64,000 nucleotides of DNA from Streptomyces panaciradicis (GTDB taxonomy: Bacteria; Actinomycetota; Actinomycetes; Streptomycetales; Streptomycetaceae). Under the pieces are notes generated by a model that was not told where the DNA came from, made no database searches, and saw only the letters and a program-made list of their open reading frames with translations. This document shows positions 18,337 to 26,962 of this stretch, piece after piece. The translations under genes were made by a program, and so were the position numbers. The stretch is from positions 19,462 to 83,461 of the forward strand of contig NZ_JAMGBF010000079.1 in NCBI RefSeq assembly GCF_023516615.1, given 5' to 3'. Within the stretch, counting starts at the first letter, position 1; the number at the start of each line of letters is the position of its first letter.

Positions 18337-18993
18337 ATGACCGAGATCATCTTGATGTCCGACGCCCGGGTCGCCGCCGTCCCCGTCGAGGACAACGGCG
18401 AACCACTCGTGGACGTCCGTGGGGCGCTGCTGGTCGACGACCGCAAGCACGAGGACTCCCGCGGCGCCGAGGTCCATCTGCGCCGCGGAGTCCTGGAGCG
18501 CCTCCGCCTCGCGCAGACCCTGCTGCCCGACGGTCTGCGGCTGCTGTTCGTGGAGGGGTACCGGCCGCCGCCCCTCCAGCGTCGCATCTTCGAGCGGTAC
18601 GCCGGCGAACTGCGAACCGCCCACCCGGACTGGCCGGCCGGCCGGATCCACGACGCCGCGAGCCGCTACGTGTCCCCGCCCGACCTCGCGCCGCACAGCG
18701 CCGGAGCGGCGGTCGACCTGACCCTCGCCGACGCCGACGGCCGCGAACTGGACCTGGGGACACCGATGAACGCCAGTCCCGAGCAGAGCGACGGCGCCTG
18801 TTACACCGGTGCCGGGAACCTCGGGGCCGAGGCGCGGGCGCACCGTGCGGTGCTGGGAGCGGCGCTGGGCGCGGCCGGGCTGGTCAACTACCCGACCGAG
18901 TGGTGGCACTGGTCGTACGGGGACCGTTACTGGGCCCTGGCGGCGGGAGCGCCGGCCGCCCTGTACGGGCCCCGGGAGTCGGTTCTCGGCTAG
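18337..18993 (+). CDS. VanX-like D-Ala-D-Ala dipeptidase (M15D)
   Basis: A 218-residue zinc peptidase of the VanX family. The zinc and catalytic residues are in place: APHSAGAAVD with His120 and Asp127, and TEWWHWSYGD with Glu188 and His191; VEGYRPPPLQRR provides the conserved Arg. VanX proteins cleave D-Ala-D-Ala in peptidoglycan recycling or glycopeptide resistance. No vanH or vanA gene is adjacent, so a recycling role is more likely. It has no signal peptide. Its stop overlaps the convergent SDR gene by four bases. Confidence 0.85.
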   Translation: MTEIILMSDARVAAVPVEDNGEPLVDVRGALLVDDRKHEDSRGAEVHLRRGVLERLRLAQTLLPDGLRLLFVEGYRPPPLQRRIFERYAGELRTAHPDWPAGRIHDAASRYVSPPDLAPHSAGAAVDLTLADADGRELDLGTPMNASPEQSDGACYTGAGNLGAEARAHRAVLGAALGAAGLVNYPTEWWHWSYGDRYWALAAGAPAALYGPRESVLG

Positions 18994-19949
18994 GACGCGA
19001 AGGCGTTCACGCCCGTCAGTTCCGCCGACAGGTCCCACAGGCGGGACGCCTGGTCGGGGTCGATCGCCCAGGGCTTGACGCCGGTGGTCGCGTCGGCCGG
19101 CGCGGGTTCGGCGATGTCGCAGTCCTCCAGGTAGACGCCGCCGAGGCCGTCGAGCTGGGGTGAGGTCGCCGCCCAGACCTGGGTGGCCGCGCCCTGCTCG
19201 GGGGTCTTGAAGCCCTCGGGGTTGAGGATGTTGCCGTCCTCGTCGATCCAGCCGCGCTCGACCATCTCCTCCTTGGGGATGTGCCGCTGGAGCGGGGTGA
19301 GGATGCCGCCCGGGTGGAGGGAGAAGGCGCGGACCCCGACGTCACGGCCCAGCCGGTCGAGGTGGACGGCGAACAGGACGTTCGCGGTCTTTGCCTGGCC
19401 GTAGGCCTGCCACTTGTCGTAGCCCCGCTGCCAGTGGACGTCGTCCCAGCGGATCCCGGAGAAGTGGTGGGCGCGGGAGGAGACGGAGACCACCCGGGCG
19501 CCGCCCGGCGCGATCGCCGGCCAGAGGCGGTTGACGAGGGCGAAGTGGCCGAGGTGGTTGGTGGCGAACTGCGCCTCCCAGCCGGGCCCCACCCGGGTCT
19601 CGGGGCAGGCCATGATCCCCGCGTTGTCGATGACGATGTCGAGGACGCGTCCGGAGGCCAGGAACCGCTCGGCGAAGGAGCGCACGCTCTCCAGGTCGGC
19701 GAGGTCCAGTTCGTCCACCTCGACGCCGTCGAGACCGGCGAGCGCCTCCTCGGCCGTGGCCCGGCGCCGGGCCGGGACGACCACCCGGGCGCCCGCCTTG
19801 GTGAGGGCACGGGTGGTCTCCAGGCCGAGGCCCGAGTAGCCGCCGGTGACGAGGGCCAGCTTCCCGGTGAGGTCCAGGCCCTCCAGGACGTCGTCGGCGG
19901 TGCTGGTCGCACCGAATCCGGATCCGATCTTGTGCTGTGCAGTGCTCAT
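18990..19949 (-). CDS. Short-chain dehydrogenase/reductase
   Basis: A 319-residue SDR of the retinol-dehydrogenase-like type. TGGYSGLGLET (NAD(P) loop, about residues 35-45), DNAGIMA, the active-site Tyr-x3-Lys in AYGQAKTAN, and LHPGGILTPLQRH are all present. It probably reduces or oxidises a lipophilic carbonyl or alcohol. The gene has an extended N-terminus of about 25 residues before the Rossmann fold. It is convergent with the VanX-like gene. Confidence 0.85.
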   Translation of the reverse strand: MSTAQHKIGSGFGATSTADDVLEGLDLTGKLALVTGGYSGLGLETTRALTKAGARVVVPARRRATAEEALAGLDGVEVDELDLADLESVRSFAERFLASGRVLDIVIDNAGIMACPETRVGPGWEAQFATNHLGHFALVNRLWPAIAPGGARVVSVSSRAHHFSGIRWDDVHWQRGYDKWQAYGQAKTANVLFAVHLDRLGRDVGVRAFSLHPGGILTPLQRHIPKEEMVERGWIDEDGNILNPEGFKTPEQGAATQVWAATSPQLDGLGGVYLEDCDIAEPAPADATTGVKPWAIDPDQASRLWDLSAELTGVNAFAS

Positions 19950-20016
19950 GCGGGAACGCTACGGATTCGAGTGCGCTCGAAGTCAAGCGCGTCCGGCGGC
20001 TCCGGGACGAGGAAAA

Positions 20017-20049
20017 GCCCCGACCGGACGGGGGGATGCCGGTCGGGGC
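20017..20049 (-). terminator. Stem-loop downstream of the FUSC gene
   Basis: GCCCCGACCGG (20017-20027) pairs perfectly with CCGGTCGGGGC (20039-20049) across an 11-base loop. It lies between the stop of the minus-strand FUSC gene and the start of the SDR gene, so termination of FUSC transcription is the likely role. A second arm pair CCACAGGG/CCCTGTGG lies at 20096-20103 and 20122-20129. There is no U-tract, as is usual in Streptomyces. Confidence 0.6.
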
Positions 20050-20189
20050 GGTACAGGTGTGGGCGCGGACGGCGGTCGCCTCTCGGCGAAAGGCTCCACA
20101 GGGCTTCAGCCGGACGATCGTCCCTGTGGGCGAAAGGTGAGGCCCGGGGACACTGTCCCGTCCACACCCACGGCTTGTTCAACGGAGAA

Positions 20190-21404
20190 CTACCGCCGGG
20201 TGTTCCGCCGTTGGGCCTCCTCGACGGTGATCTGAGTCACCTGCGCCGCGGCGGGAACGGAGTCCACCCACAGGTTCTCCGCCTGCAGCACCAGCGAGCC
20301 GAGCACGGTCGTCCGGTCCGCCCCACCGGCCGCCTGCTCGCGCAGTTCCTCCTGCAGCCACCGGTGCAGATCCTGCCGGGCCTCCTCGCCCTCGCCGTCC
20401 GCGCCCTCGACACCGCGGCCGTCCAGCAGCCGGGACCCCTCCGCGGCGCACGCCTCGGCGATCAGCTCCAGCATCCGCGCGTACGTCCGCAGCACCCGCC
20501 CCTCGGGCAGCGCGGGCGTACGCCCGTCCTCGGCGGCGACCACGAGCGTGCGCACCAGACTCCCCACATGCCCCGTGACCCGGCTGAAGCGCTCGTCCTC
20601 CGACCCCTCGGGCACCGCCGCGGGAACCCGGCGCAGGGCCCGCAGCGGCCGGCTCGTCAGCCGCAGGCTCTCCCGGCTCCAGCGGCGCGCCGAGCGCAGC
20701 GCCTCCATCCGCTGCTCCAGCCGGGCCGTGGCCCGCGACCAGCCGGCCGTGGTCCGCGTGTCCCAGCGCTCGTGCCGCAGATCGTCCGCGACCGTGCGCA
20801 GCACGTCCCCGGCCTCCCGGGCGAGGGCCGCGAGGTTCTCGCGCACGTCCCGCAGATGGATCGGCGGCAGCACGAGCGCGTTGACGGCCACCCCGATCAC
20901 CGCGCCCAGCGCCGCCTGCCCCAGCCGGTGCCCGACCGCCGTCGCGTTCACGGTGCCCGAGGCCAGCGTGAACACCGCCGTCGTCGCCGTGTAGACCCCC
21001 TGGTCGCCGAAGCGCGACCAGTTCGACAGCAGCATCAGCACCGGCAGGCACAGCGCGAGCGCGCCCAGCGTCGTCCCGGTCAGGGCCTGCGCCCCCGACG
21101 CGCACAGGGTGCCGACGCAGATCGCCGCGAACTGCTGCGCCGCCTGCCGCAGCGAGCTGTACACCGTGGCCTGCACCAGCAGCAGCGCCACCCAGGGCGC
21201 CATCAGGGCCATCGGGTCGTTCATCCCGTCGCTCGCCACGACCCAGGCGAGCAGCGCCGCCCCGGCCGCCTTCAACGACTGCACCACCAGGTCCCGTTCC
21301 CGGCCCGGTGACCGCCAGGCCGCCCGCACCGAGCGAGCCGCCCTCCCGGCCCCCCGCCGCCAGGCGGGCATCGCGTGCCTGAACACCGCCTTCGTCCTGC
21401 TCAT
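20190..21404 (-). CDS. FUSC-family transporter (aromatic acid exporter-like)
   Basis: A 404-residue membrane protein. The N-terminal basic segment is followed by about six membrane helices (VVQSLKAAGAALLAWVVA, MALMAPWVALLLVQATVYSS, GALALCLPVLMLLSNW, LGQAALGAVIGVAVNALVL), then a long cytoplasmic helical region to the C-terminus. This is the FUSC/ArAE layout in its half-length form. An in-frame upstream start at 21458 exists, but the extra 18 residues look non-coding; neither start has a strong ribosome site. A FUSC relative is at the left window edge. Confidence 0.75.
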   Translation of the reverse strand: MSRTKAVFRHAMPAWRRGAGRAARSVRAAWRSPGRERDLVVQSLKAAGAALLAWVVASDGMNDPMALMAPWVALLLVQATVYSSLRQAAQQFAAICVGTLCASGAQALTGTTLGALALCLPVLMLLSNWSRFGDQGVYTATTAVFTLASGTVNATAVGHRLGQAALGAVIGVAVNALVLPPIHLRDVRENLAALAREAGDVLRTVADDLRHERWDTRTTAGWSRATARLEQRMEALRSARRWSRESLRLTSRPLRALRRVPAAVPEGSEDERFSRVTGHVGSLVRTLVVAAEDGRTPALPEGRVLRTYARMLELIAEACAAEGSRLLDGRGVEGADGEGEEARQDLHRWLQEELREQAAGGADRTTVLGSLVLQAENLWVDSVPAAAQVTQITVEEAQRRNTRR

Positions 21405-21465
21405 GCGCCTACGGGTGTCCGAGATCGCGGCGCCGCAGCGGGCCGATCCTTGTGACATGGCGCAC

Positions 21466-22122
21466 TCAGGCGAACGGACCGTCCTTCAGCGAGGCCAGCA
21501 GATGCGCGGGGTCGTCGTAGACCGCCTCGGCGCCCGCCTCCTCCAGGTCGTGGCGGGGGATGCCGCCGCACAGCACGCCCACGCAGCGCACGCCGGCCCG
21601 GCTGCCCGCGCGCATGTCCCACACCGTGTCGCCGACGAACACCGCCCGCTCGGGCGGCACCCCGGCCAGCTCCAGGGCGTGTTCGACGGGCTCGGGTGCC
21701 GGCTTGCCCTCCTCGACGTCGTCGGCGCTCGCGGTGGCGGTGATCGCGTCGTCGGCCGAGATGGCGCGGCGCAGCGCGGACAGCTCGGGGCCGCTCGCGG
21801 AGGTGGCCAGCACCACCTGCCAGCCGTCGTGGTCCAGGCGGCGCAGCAGGCGGCCTGCGTCCCGGAAGGCGGGCAGCCGGTCGAAGTACTGGGCGTACAA
21901 CGCCTTGTGCGCGGCGCTCAGTTCGGCGTCCCGGTCCTTGTCCCGCCGGTCGCCGAGCAGCCGGGCGACCAGGTCTTCGGAGCCCAGTCCGATGGAGCGG
22001 TGGACGGCGTGCATGGGGATGTCGTGCCCCGCCTGCCGGAAGGCTTCCCACCAGGTCACCACGTGCAGGTGGTTGGTGTCGGCGAGGGTCCCGTCGACGT
22101 CGAACACGGCCGCCCGTTCCAT
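21466..22122 (-). CDS. HAD-superfamily phosphatase/phosphoglucomutase-like
   Basis: A 218-residue HAD hydrolase. The nucleophile motif is VFDVDGTLADT near the N-terminus, motif II is VLATSASG, the lysine is in EEGKPAPEPVEHAL, and motif IV is VFVGDTVWDMRAG. The helical cap is inserted between motifs I and II, as in beta-phosphoglucomutases and phosphoglycolate phosphatases. ATG 22122 has GAAGGAG upstream. Substrate cannot be assigned. Confidence 0.85.
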   Translation of the reverse strand: MERAAVFDVDGTLADTNHLHVVTWWEAFRQAGHDIPMHAVHRSIGLGSEDLVARLLGDRRDKDRDAELSAAHKALYAQYFDRLPAFRDAGRLLRRLDHDGWQVVLATSASGPELSALRRAISADDAITATASADDVEEGKPAPEPVEHALELAGVPPERAVFVGDTVWDMRAGSRAGVRCVGVLCGGIPRHDLEEAGAEAVYDDPAHLLASLKDGPFA

Positions 22123-22184
22123 GCGCGCTCCTTCTCTCCGGCCGCCCCTTGCGCGGCCGTACGGTCGACTGCCCGGGTACCACG

Positions 22185-23225
22185 TCAGGTGCCCGGCACT
22201 CCTGCGGGCAGGGCGCGTCGCTCCGCCCAGGCGAGCAGGTCCTTTCGCGACCAGGTGTTCACCACGCGCTCGGCCGGCACCCCGCACTCCTCGGCCCGGG
22301 CGCAGCCGAGGATCTGCCAGTCCAGCTGGCCGGGGGCGTGTGCGTCGGTGTCGACGGAGAACAGCACGCCCGCCTCCACCGCCCGGCGCAGCAGCCGCCG
22401 CGGCGGGTCCTGCCGTTCGGGCCGGCTGTTGATCTCCAGCGCGGTGCCCGTCTCGGCCAGGGCGGCGAACACCTCGTCGGCCTCGAACTCCGACTCCGGC
22501 CGGCCCCGCCCGGTCAGCAGCCGCCCGGTGCAGTGCCCGAGGACGTCGGAGTGCGGATCGCGGACGGCCGCCACCATGCGGCGGGTCATCGCGCGGGCGT
22601 CCATGCGCAGCTTGGAGTGCACCGACACCACGACCACGTCGAGCCGTTCGAGCAGCTCCGGCTCCTGGTCGAGCGAGCCGTCGTCGAGGATGTCGCACTC
22701 GATGCCGGTGAGCAGCCGGAAGGGAGCCCAGCCGGCGTTGAGCCCGGCCACCACGTCCAGCTGCTGCCGCAACCGCTCCGGGGACAGGCCGCGGGCCACG
22801 GTGAGCCTGGGGGAGTGGTCGGTCAGCACCGCCCACTCGTGGCCGAGCGCCGCCGCGGCCCGCCCCATCTCCTCGATCGGGCTGCCGCCGTCCGACCAGT
22901 CGGAGTGCAGATGGCAGTCGCCGCGCAGCAGCGCCCGCAGCCGCTCGCCGCGCCGTTCGCCACGGGGCGCCGCTGCCTCGGTCTCCAGCTTCCCCAGGTA
23001 GCCGGGCAGCTGCCCGGCCAGGGCCTCCCGCACCACCTGCGCCGTCTTGGGGCCGACGCCCTTGAGCGACTCCAGCGTCCCGGCGTCGGCCCGCTCACGC
23101 ACCTCGTCCTCGGGCAGCGACGTCAGGACCCGGGCCGCCGTACGGAAGGCGCGTACGCGGTACGTCGGCGCCAGGGACCGCTCCAGCAGAAAGGCGATCC
23201 GCTCCAGTGCCTCGACGGGATCCAT
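22185..23225 (-). CDS. HhH-PHP domain phosphoesterase (PolX C-terminal-like)
   Basis: A 346-residue protein with an N-terminal PolX-like helical domain ending in a helix-hairpin-helix (LESLKGVGPKTAQVVREAL, about 50-68) and a C-terminal PHP domain with metal-binding motifs GDCHLHSDWSDGG, TDHSPR, GIECDILDDG and DTDAHAPGQ. It lacks the nucleotidyltransferase palm of PolX, so it should be a DNA-binding phosphoesterase or exonuclease rather than a polymerase. GGAGG six bases before ATG 23225 fixes the start. Confidence 0.85.
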   Translation of the reverse strand: MDPVEALERIAFLLERSLAPTYRVRAFRTAARVLTSLPEDEVRERADAGTLESLKGVGPKTAQVVREALAGQLPGYLGKLETEAAAPRGERRGERLRALLRGDCHLHSDWSDGGSPIEEMGRAAAALGHEWAVLTDHSPRLTVARGLSPERLRQQLDVVAGLNAGWAPFRLLTGIECDILDDGSLDQEPELLERLDVVVVSVHSKLRMDARAMTRRMVAAVRDPHSDVLGHCTGRLLTGRGRPESEFEADEVFAALAETGTALEINSRPERQDPPRRLLRRAVEAGVLFSVDTDAHAPGQLDWQILGCARAEECGVPAERVVNTWSRKDLLAWAERRALPAGVPGT

Positions 23226-23337
23226 GGTCACCTCCACGTCCAGGGTTCCCCAGCGGCGCCCGGGCCGCACTGTTTGTCCGGTCCCCCCCACGGGTACTGC
23301 GAAGCCTCGCCCGGCACCATTCACGAGGGGGTCGGCG

Positions 23338-23912
23338 ATGTCTCCATCAGCTCCCGCCAGGGTGGCCGTGGTCATCGGTTCCGACTCCGGCATCGGCCGG
23401 GCCACCGCCGTACGCCTCGCGCGGGACGGCCTGGACGTGGGCATCACCTTCCACACCGACCACAAGGGCGCGGAGGAGACCGCCGAGGAGGTCCGGGCCG
23501 TCGGGCGGCGCGCCGAGGTCGCCCGGCTGGACCTCACCGCCCTCCCCGGGGCCGCCGACACCGTCGACGACCTCGCCGGGCGCCTCGGCCGCCTCGACGT
23601 CCTCGTCGACAACGCCGGTACGGGCACCATGGCGCCGTTCCTCGACCCGGAGCTCGACACCGTGCGCGAGGTCCTGGACGTCGACCTGATCGGCCCGTTC
23701 CTGTGCGGGCAGCGGGCGGCCCGGTGTCCCGTCCCGGCGTCCCGCTCGGCCGTCCGGGCGACGCCCGGGAGGTGGCCGCCGTGATCGCCTTCCACGCCGG
23801 TCCCGACGCCTCCTACGTCACCGGGGCCTCCTGGAGCGTGGACGGCGGCATGCTCCGCATGGGACCGCAGGCCGGCTCCCATCTGCGCGGCGACGACCGG
23901 CGGCGGCCCTGA
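23338..23912 (+). pseudogene. SDR gene with a central deletion and frameshift
   Basis: The 5' part from ATG 23338 encodes a normal SDR beginning (VVIGSDSGIGRATAV, then VLVDNAGTGTMAPFLDPELD, then VDLIGPFLCGQRAAR). Right after that, near 23722-23730, the family's central section with the catalytic Ser and Tyr-x3-Lys is absent, about 75 residues. A typical SDR C-terminus follows in another frame (PGDAREVAAVIAFHAG, then YVTGASWSVDGGM) and ends at 23912. Intact relatives are about 250-260 residues, and this remnant cannot be active. Confidence 0.8.
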
Positions 23913-23922
23913 GTCGGCGGCC

Positions 23923-24280
23923 GTGAGACAGGGCGGAGCCTGGCACGACCTGCACGGCGCCGACCTCAACGAGGCCGTGCGCCGGCTGTCGGGGACGGAG
24001 ATCACCGCCAAGGACTTCCGGACCTGGCACGCCACGGTGCTGGCCGCCGTCGCGCTCGCCGTGGGGACGAAGGAGGCCCGCGCCGTCCGCGAGGTCAGCC
24101 ACTTGGGCAACACGCCGGCGGTGTGCCGGGCCTCCTAACTAAATCGACCCGCGGGTCATCGAGCTGTTCGACGAGGGGCGGACCGTCGCCCCGTGCTCAC
24201 CCGGCTGGGCGAGCACGGGGACTTCGGGCGTCCCATCCACAGGGCGCCGTCGAGGCCGCTGTGCTGGAGCTTCTCCAGGC
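23923..24280 (+). pseudogene. DNA topoisomerase IB, C-terminal remnant
   Basis: The stretch encodes the end of a bacterial type IB topoisomerase: GGAWHDLHGADLN, TAKDFRTWHATVLAAVALAV, VREVSHLGNTPAVCRAS, then after an interruption IDPRVIELFDEGRTVAP, and in a shifted frame LTRLGEHGDFGRPIHRAP. The N-terminal two-thirds is missing. At 24136-24145 the expected TCC TAC ATC (Ser-Tyr-Ile) reads TCCTAACTAAATC, so the predicted active-site tyrosine codon is replaced by a stop with a net insertion of four bases. At least two more frameshifts follow. It lies directly behind the broken SDR gene. Confidence 0.8.
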
Positions 24281-24328
24281 GTGACCTGCCCGAGCCGGAT
24301 CGGCCGGTTGCGTCCTACGCTGAATTGC

Positions 24329-24565
24329 ATGACCGAACAAGCAGCTCCCTACCTCTCTCATCCGCGGATCATGGTGCTCGGAGTGCAGCCGGGCACGCCT
24401 CCGTTCCGGATCGTGGAGATCGACGGCGAAGTGGTCGGTGAGGCCAAGGACGTCACCGACGTCCTGGAGGCCGCGGCGGCGTTCGGCATCACGGTCCACG
24501 ACATGGACGATCCGGACGTGGTGCGCTGGGTCGGCGGCGACAAGTTCACCTGGAGACTCCACTAG
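24329..24565 (+). CDS. Small conserved hypothetical protein
   Basis: A 78-residue soluble protein starting MTEQAAPYLSHPR, with VEIDGEVVGEAKDVTDVLEAAAAFG and a C-terminal VVRWVGGDKFTWRLH. It looks like a single compact alpha/beta unit; I recognise no named domain. There is no Shine-Dalgarno sequence, and TACGCT lies only eight bases before the ATG, so the mRNA may be leaderless. It is convergent with the GH16 gene. Confidence 0.62.
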   Translation: MTEQAAPYLSHPRIMVLGVQPGTPPFRIVEIDGEVVGEAKDVTDVLEAAAAFGITVHDMDDPDVVRWVGGDKFTWRLH

Positions 24566-24571
24566 CGGCCG

Positions 24572-25930
24572 TCAGCCGACCGTCCACTTCTGGTTGGCGC
24601 CGCCCGTGCAGGACCAGATCTGCAGGCGGGTGCCGTTGGCCGAGTTGTTGCCGGTGACGTCGAGGCACTTGTTCGCCTGCGGATTGACGATGTCGTGCGC
24701 CCCGGTGACCGTCCACTTCTGGTTCGGGGCGCCGGTGCAGTCCCACAGCTGGACGGTCGAGCCGTCCGCCGTGCCGTTGCCGGTGACGTCGAGGCACTCG
24801 TTCGCCTGCGGATTGACGATGTCGTGCGCCCCGGTGACCGTCCACTTCTGGTTCGGGCCGCCGGTGCAGTCCCACAGCTGGACGGTCGAGCCGTCCGCCG
24901 TGCCGTTGCCGGTGACGTCCAGGCACTTGCCGAGCGCGCGCAGCGTGCCGTCGGAGCCCACCGTCCACTGCTGGGCGCCGGTGCCGTTGCAGTCGTAGAG
25001 CTGCACGGGGGTGCCGTTGGCGGGGTTCGCGCCGGCGACGTCCACGCACTTGCCGGCCAGGCCCCTGATCGCCGTGCCGGTGGCCGTGTCGCTCGTGGTG
25101 ACCGACACCGAGTCCACCACCAGCTGCTGCGGGAAGGCCGTGGAGCCGTCGGGGTCGCCGGGCCAGTAGCCGCCGACCGCGAGGTTGAGGATCAGGAAGA
25201 ACGGCTTGTTGAACACCCAGGTCTTGCCGCCCAGGTCGGCGGGGGTGCGGCGCTGGTAGACGTTGCCGTCCACGGACCAGGTGATCGAGTCGGGCGCCCA
25301 GTCGACGGCGAAGGTGTGGAAGGCGTCGGCGAAGGCCTGGCCGCCCGGCAGGGTGTAGGCGGCGCCGATGCCGCCGGAGCCGGAGTAGCCGGGCCCGTGG
25401 ATCGTGCCGTGCACGGTGGAGGGCTCGAAGCCGACGTTCTCCATGACGTCGATCTCGCCCGAGTCCGGCCAGTTGACCGGCGTGCCCAGCATCCAGAACG
25501 CCGGCCACATGCCCTGCCCGCGCGGGATCTTCATACGGGCTTCGACGTGCCCGTACTGGGCGGTGAACTTCCCCGAGGTGTTCAGCCGGGCCGAGGTGTA
25601 CTGGCAGGTGCCGTACCAGCACTGGTAGTTGGCGGGGTTCTCGCGCCGTGCGGTGATGACCAGATGCCCCTGGCCGTCCAGGGCCGCGTTCCTGGTGCCC
25701 GAGGTGTAGTACTGCCGCTCGTGGTTGTTGACGTTGTCGCCGGTCTCGGTCTGCCATTTCGAGGAGTCGACGGCGGCCCCGGCCGGTCCGTCGAAGGTGT
25801 CCGAGAACGTCACCGCGGCGGCGGTGGCCCTGGGCGTCTCCGCCTGCGCCGCGCCGGTCGCCGCGCTCGCGACGAGGACGGCGGACAGGGCGGCGAACAG
25901 ACATCTGCGCAGCAGTCGTGGGGAGGCCAC
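24572..25930 (-). CDS. Secreted GH16 glucanase with ricin-type lectin domain
   Basis: A 452-residue secreted enzyme. Residues 1-30 form a Sec signal peptide ending AAQA. The GH16 catalytic domain spans about 40-285 and has the catalytic GEIDVMENV (Glu159, Asp161, Glu164), as in laminarinases (beta-1,3-glucanases). A ricin-B-type carbohydrate-binding domain spans about 315-452 with repeated LDVTGN, QLWDC and NQKWTV units. It should bind and cut beta-glucans such as fungal wall or laminarin outside the cell. The lectin region holds a 129-bp near-identical DNA duplication. A promoter and 5'-UTR hairpin lie upstream. Confidence 0.9.
   Translation of the reverse strand: MASPRLLRRCLFAALSAVLVASAATGAAQAETPRATAAAVTFSDTFDGPAGAAVDSSKWQTETGDNVNNHERQYYTSGTRNAALDGQGHLVITARRENPANYQCWYGTCQYTSARLNTSGKFTAQYGHVEARMKIPRGQGMWPAFWMLGTPVNWPDSGEIDVMENVGFEPSTVHGTIHGPGYSGSGGIGAAYTLPGGQAFADAFHTFAVDWAPDSITWSVDGNVYQRRTPADLGGKTWVFNKPFFLILNLAVGGYWPGDPDGSTAFPQQLVVDSVSVTTSDTATGTAIRGLAGKCVDVAGANPANGTPVQLYDCNGTGAQQWTVGSDGTLRALGKCLDVTGNGTADGSTVQLWDCTGGPNQKWTVTGAHDIVNPQANECLDVTGNGTADGSTVQLWDCTGAPNQKWTVTGAHDIVNPQANKCLDVTGNNSANGTRLQIWSCTGGANQKWTVG
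24662..24922. repeat. 129-bp tandem near-identical repeat inside the GH16 lectin domain
   Basis: Two copies, offset by exactly 129 bp (43 codons), encode nearly identical ricin-repeat subdomains; for example GTGACCGTCCACTTCTGG occurs at 24705 and again at 24834. A third, more diverged copy lies towards 24580. The exact codon offset keeps the reading frame, so copy number can change by recombination without breaking the protein. Confidence 0.85.
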
Positions 25931-25950
25931 GGCACTTCCTTCCGTACGGC

Positions 25951-26033
25951 GGCCGGGCGCACAGGTGCGCCCGGCCGGTGGGGGGTGAAGGCGTCGCCTC
26001 TTGATTTAAGAAGTGAGATAAGCCCAGCGTCAA
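25951..26033 (-). promoter_or_regulatory. Promoter and 5'-UTR hairpin of the GH16 gene
   Basis: On the minus strand TTGACG (26033-26028) and TTAAAT (26009-26004) are separated by 18 bases, a good minus-35/minus-10 pair. The transcript leader would then contain GGCCGGGCGCAC-AG-GTGCGCCCGGCC (25951-25976), a 12-bp perfect hairpin located 20 bases before the ATG. It could stabilise the mRNA or affect translation. Confidence 0.55.
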
Positions 26034-26067
26034 TACTCTGGTACGGACCAGGCTTCGAGGTTCTCGG

Positions 26068-26715
26068 TTACGCGCTCTTTGTCCGCTTGGCCGGCCGGGC
26101 GGGCACCCGTTCCTTGGCGTGCACCTTGCCCATCCGCCGCCCCAGCAGCAGCCAGCCGATCAGGGCGCCGGTCGTGTTGAGGATGACGTCGTCGATGTCG
26201 AAGGCGCGCCCGTTGACCAGGGCCCCCTGGGCGAACTCCACGAGGAGCATCACCACGGCGGTCAGCAGCAGGACGCGCAGCAGCCCGCGTGCCCGTGGCG
26301 CGACGACCGGTACGAGCACGCCGAACGGGACGCCCAGCAGGATGTTGCCGCCGATCTGCTTCACGGTGTCCCGCAGCGCGGGCTGCTCCATGTAGGCGCG
26401 GATCGAACGGCCCGGATGCAGGTTGGTGTGCACCAGGGAGGCCGAGGCGGGGGAGGGTTCCAGCGTCAGCTTGGCCAGGACGACGGCGAAGGCCACCATG
26501 GCCCCGAACGCGACCAGCATCGCCAGCACCCGGATCGGCCAGGGGAGCACGTGCCGTTCCCGCGGCTCCGGGCGGGGCGCGGGACGCGCCTTCGCCTTCT
26601 GCGCGGACCGCACGCTCTTGGTCTTCTTCGTGGACTGCGCACTCTCCACCGGCTTTTCGGCCTTGGCGGTGCGCAGCCGTAGAGCCGACAGCGGGCGTGC
26701 TGCTGCACGGGCCAT
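26068..26715 (-). CDS. VanZ-family membrane protein
   Basis: A 215-residue protein. A 55-residue basic, Lys/Arg/Ala-rich N-terminus precedes a hydrophobic segment (IRVLAMLVAFGAMVAFAVVL) and the VanZ domain with QIGGNILLGVPFGVLVP, AVVMLLVEFAQG and RAFDIDDVILNTTGALIGW. VanZ proteins have been linked to teicoplanin resistance and membrane phospholipid changes; the function here is unknown. The basic N-terminal tail is unusual for the family. The 247 bp upstream (26716-26962) show no gene. Confidence 0.85.
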   Translation of the reverse strand: MARAAARPLSALRLRTAKAEKPVESAQSTKKTKSVRSAQKAKARPAPRPEPRERHVLPWPIRVLAMLVAFGAMVAFAVVLAKLTLEPSPASASLVHTNLHPGRSIRAYMEQPALRDTVKQIGGNILLGVPFGVLVPVVAPRARGLLRVLLLTAVVMLLVEFAQGALVNGRAFDIDDVILNTTGALIGWLLLGRRMGKVHAKERVPARPAKRTKSA

Positions 26716-26962
26716 CAGGTCCTCCAGTCTTCAACTTGCCTGTGTTTCATGGCGCTTACCCCCTCGGCACCCGACGATGCCGCCCCGTTCGCGCTCCCGG
26801 CCGGGCGCCCGGCCGGTTTCCGTCGCCGCGGTGGGGGCACTCCGGGCGGTGAGCCGAGCGCGCCGCCGCCCGCGGCGCCCGTCGTGCTGCTTGGATGCCG
26901 CGCAGGGACAGGCCGGACATCTCGCCGGCGCGGTGGGCGAGCAGAGCCCGCGGAGGTGGCGC

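Noticed and set aside
18337..18993. VanX-like and VanZ genes considered as a glycopeptide resistance cluster
   Set aside because: They are 7 kb apart, on opposite strands, and no vanH, vanA, vanR or vanS gene is present.
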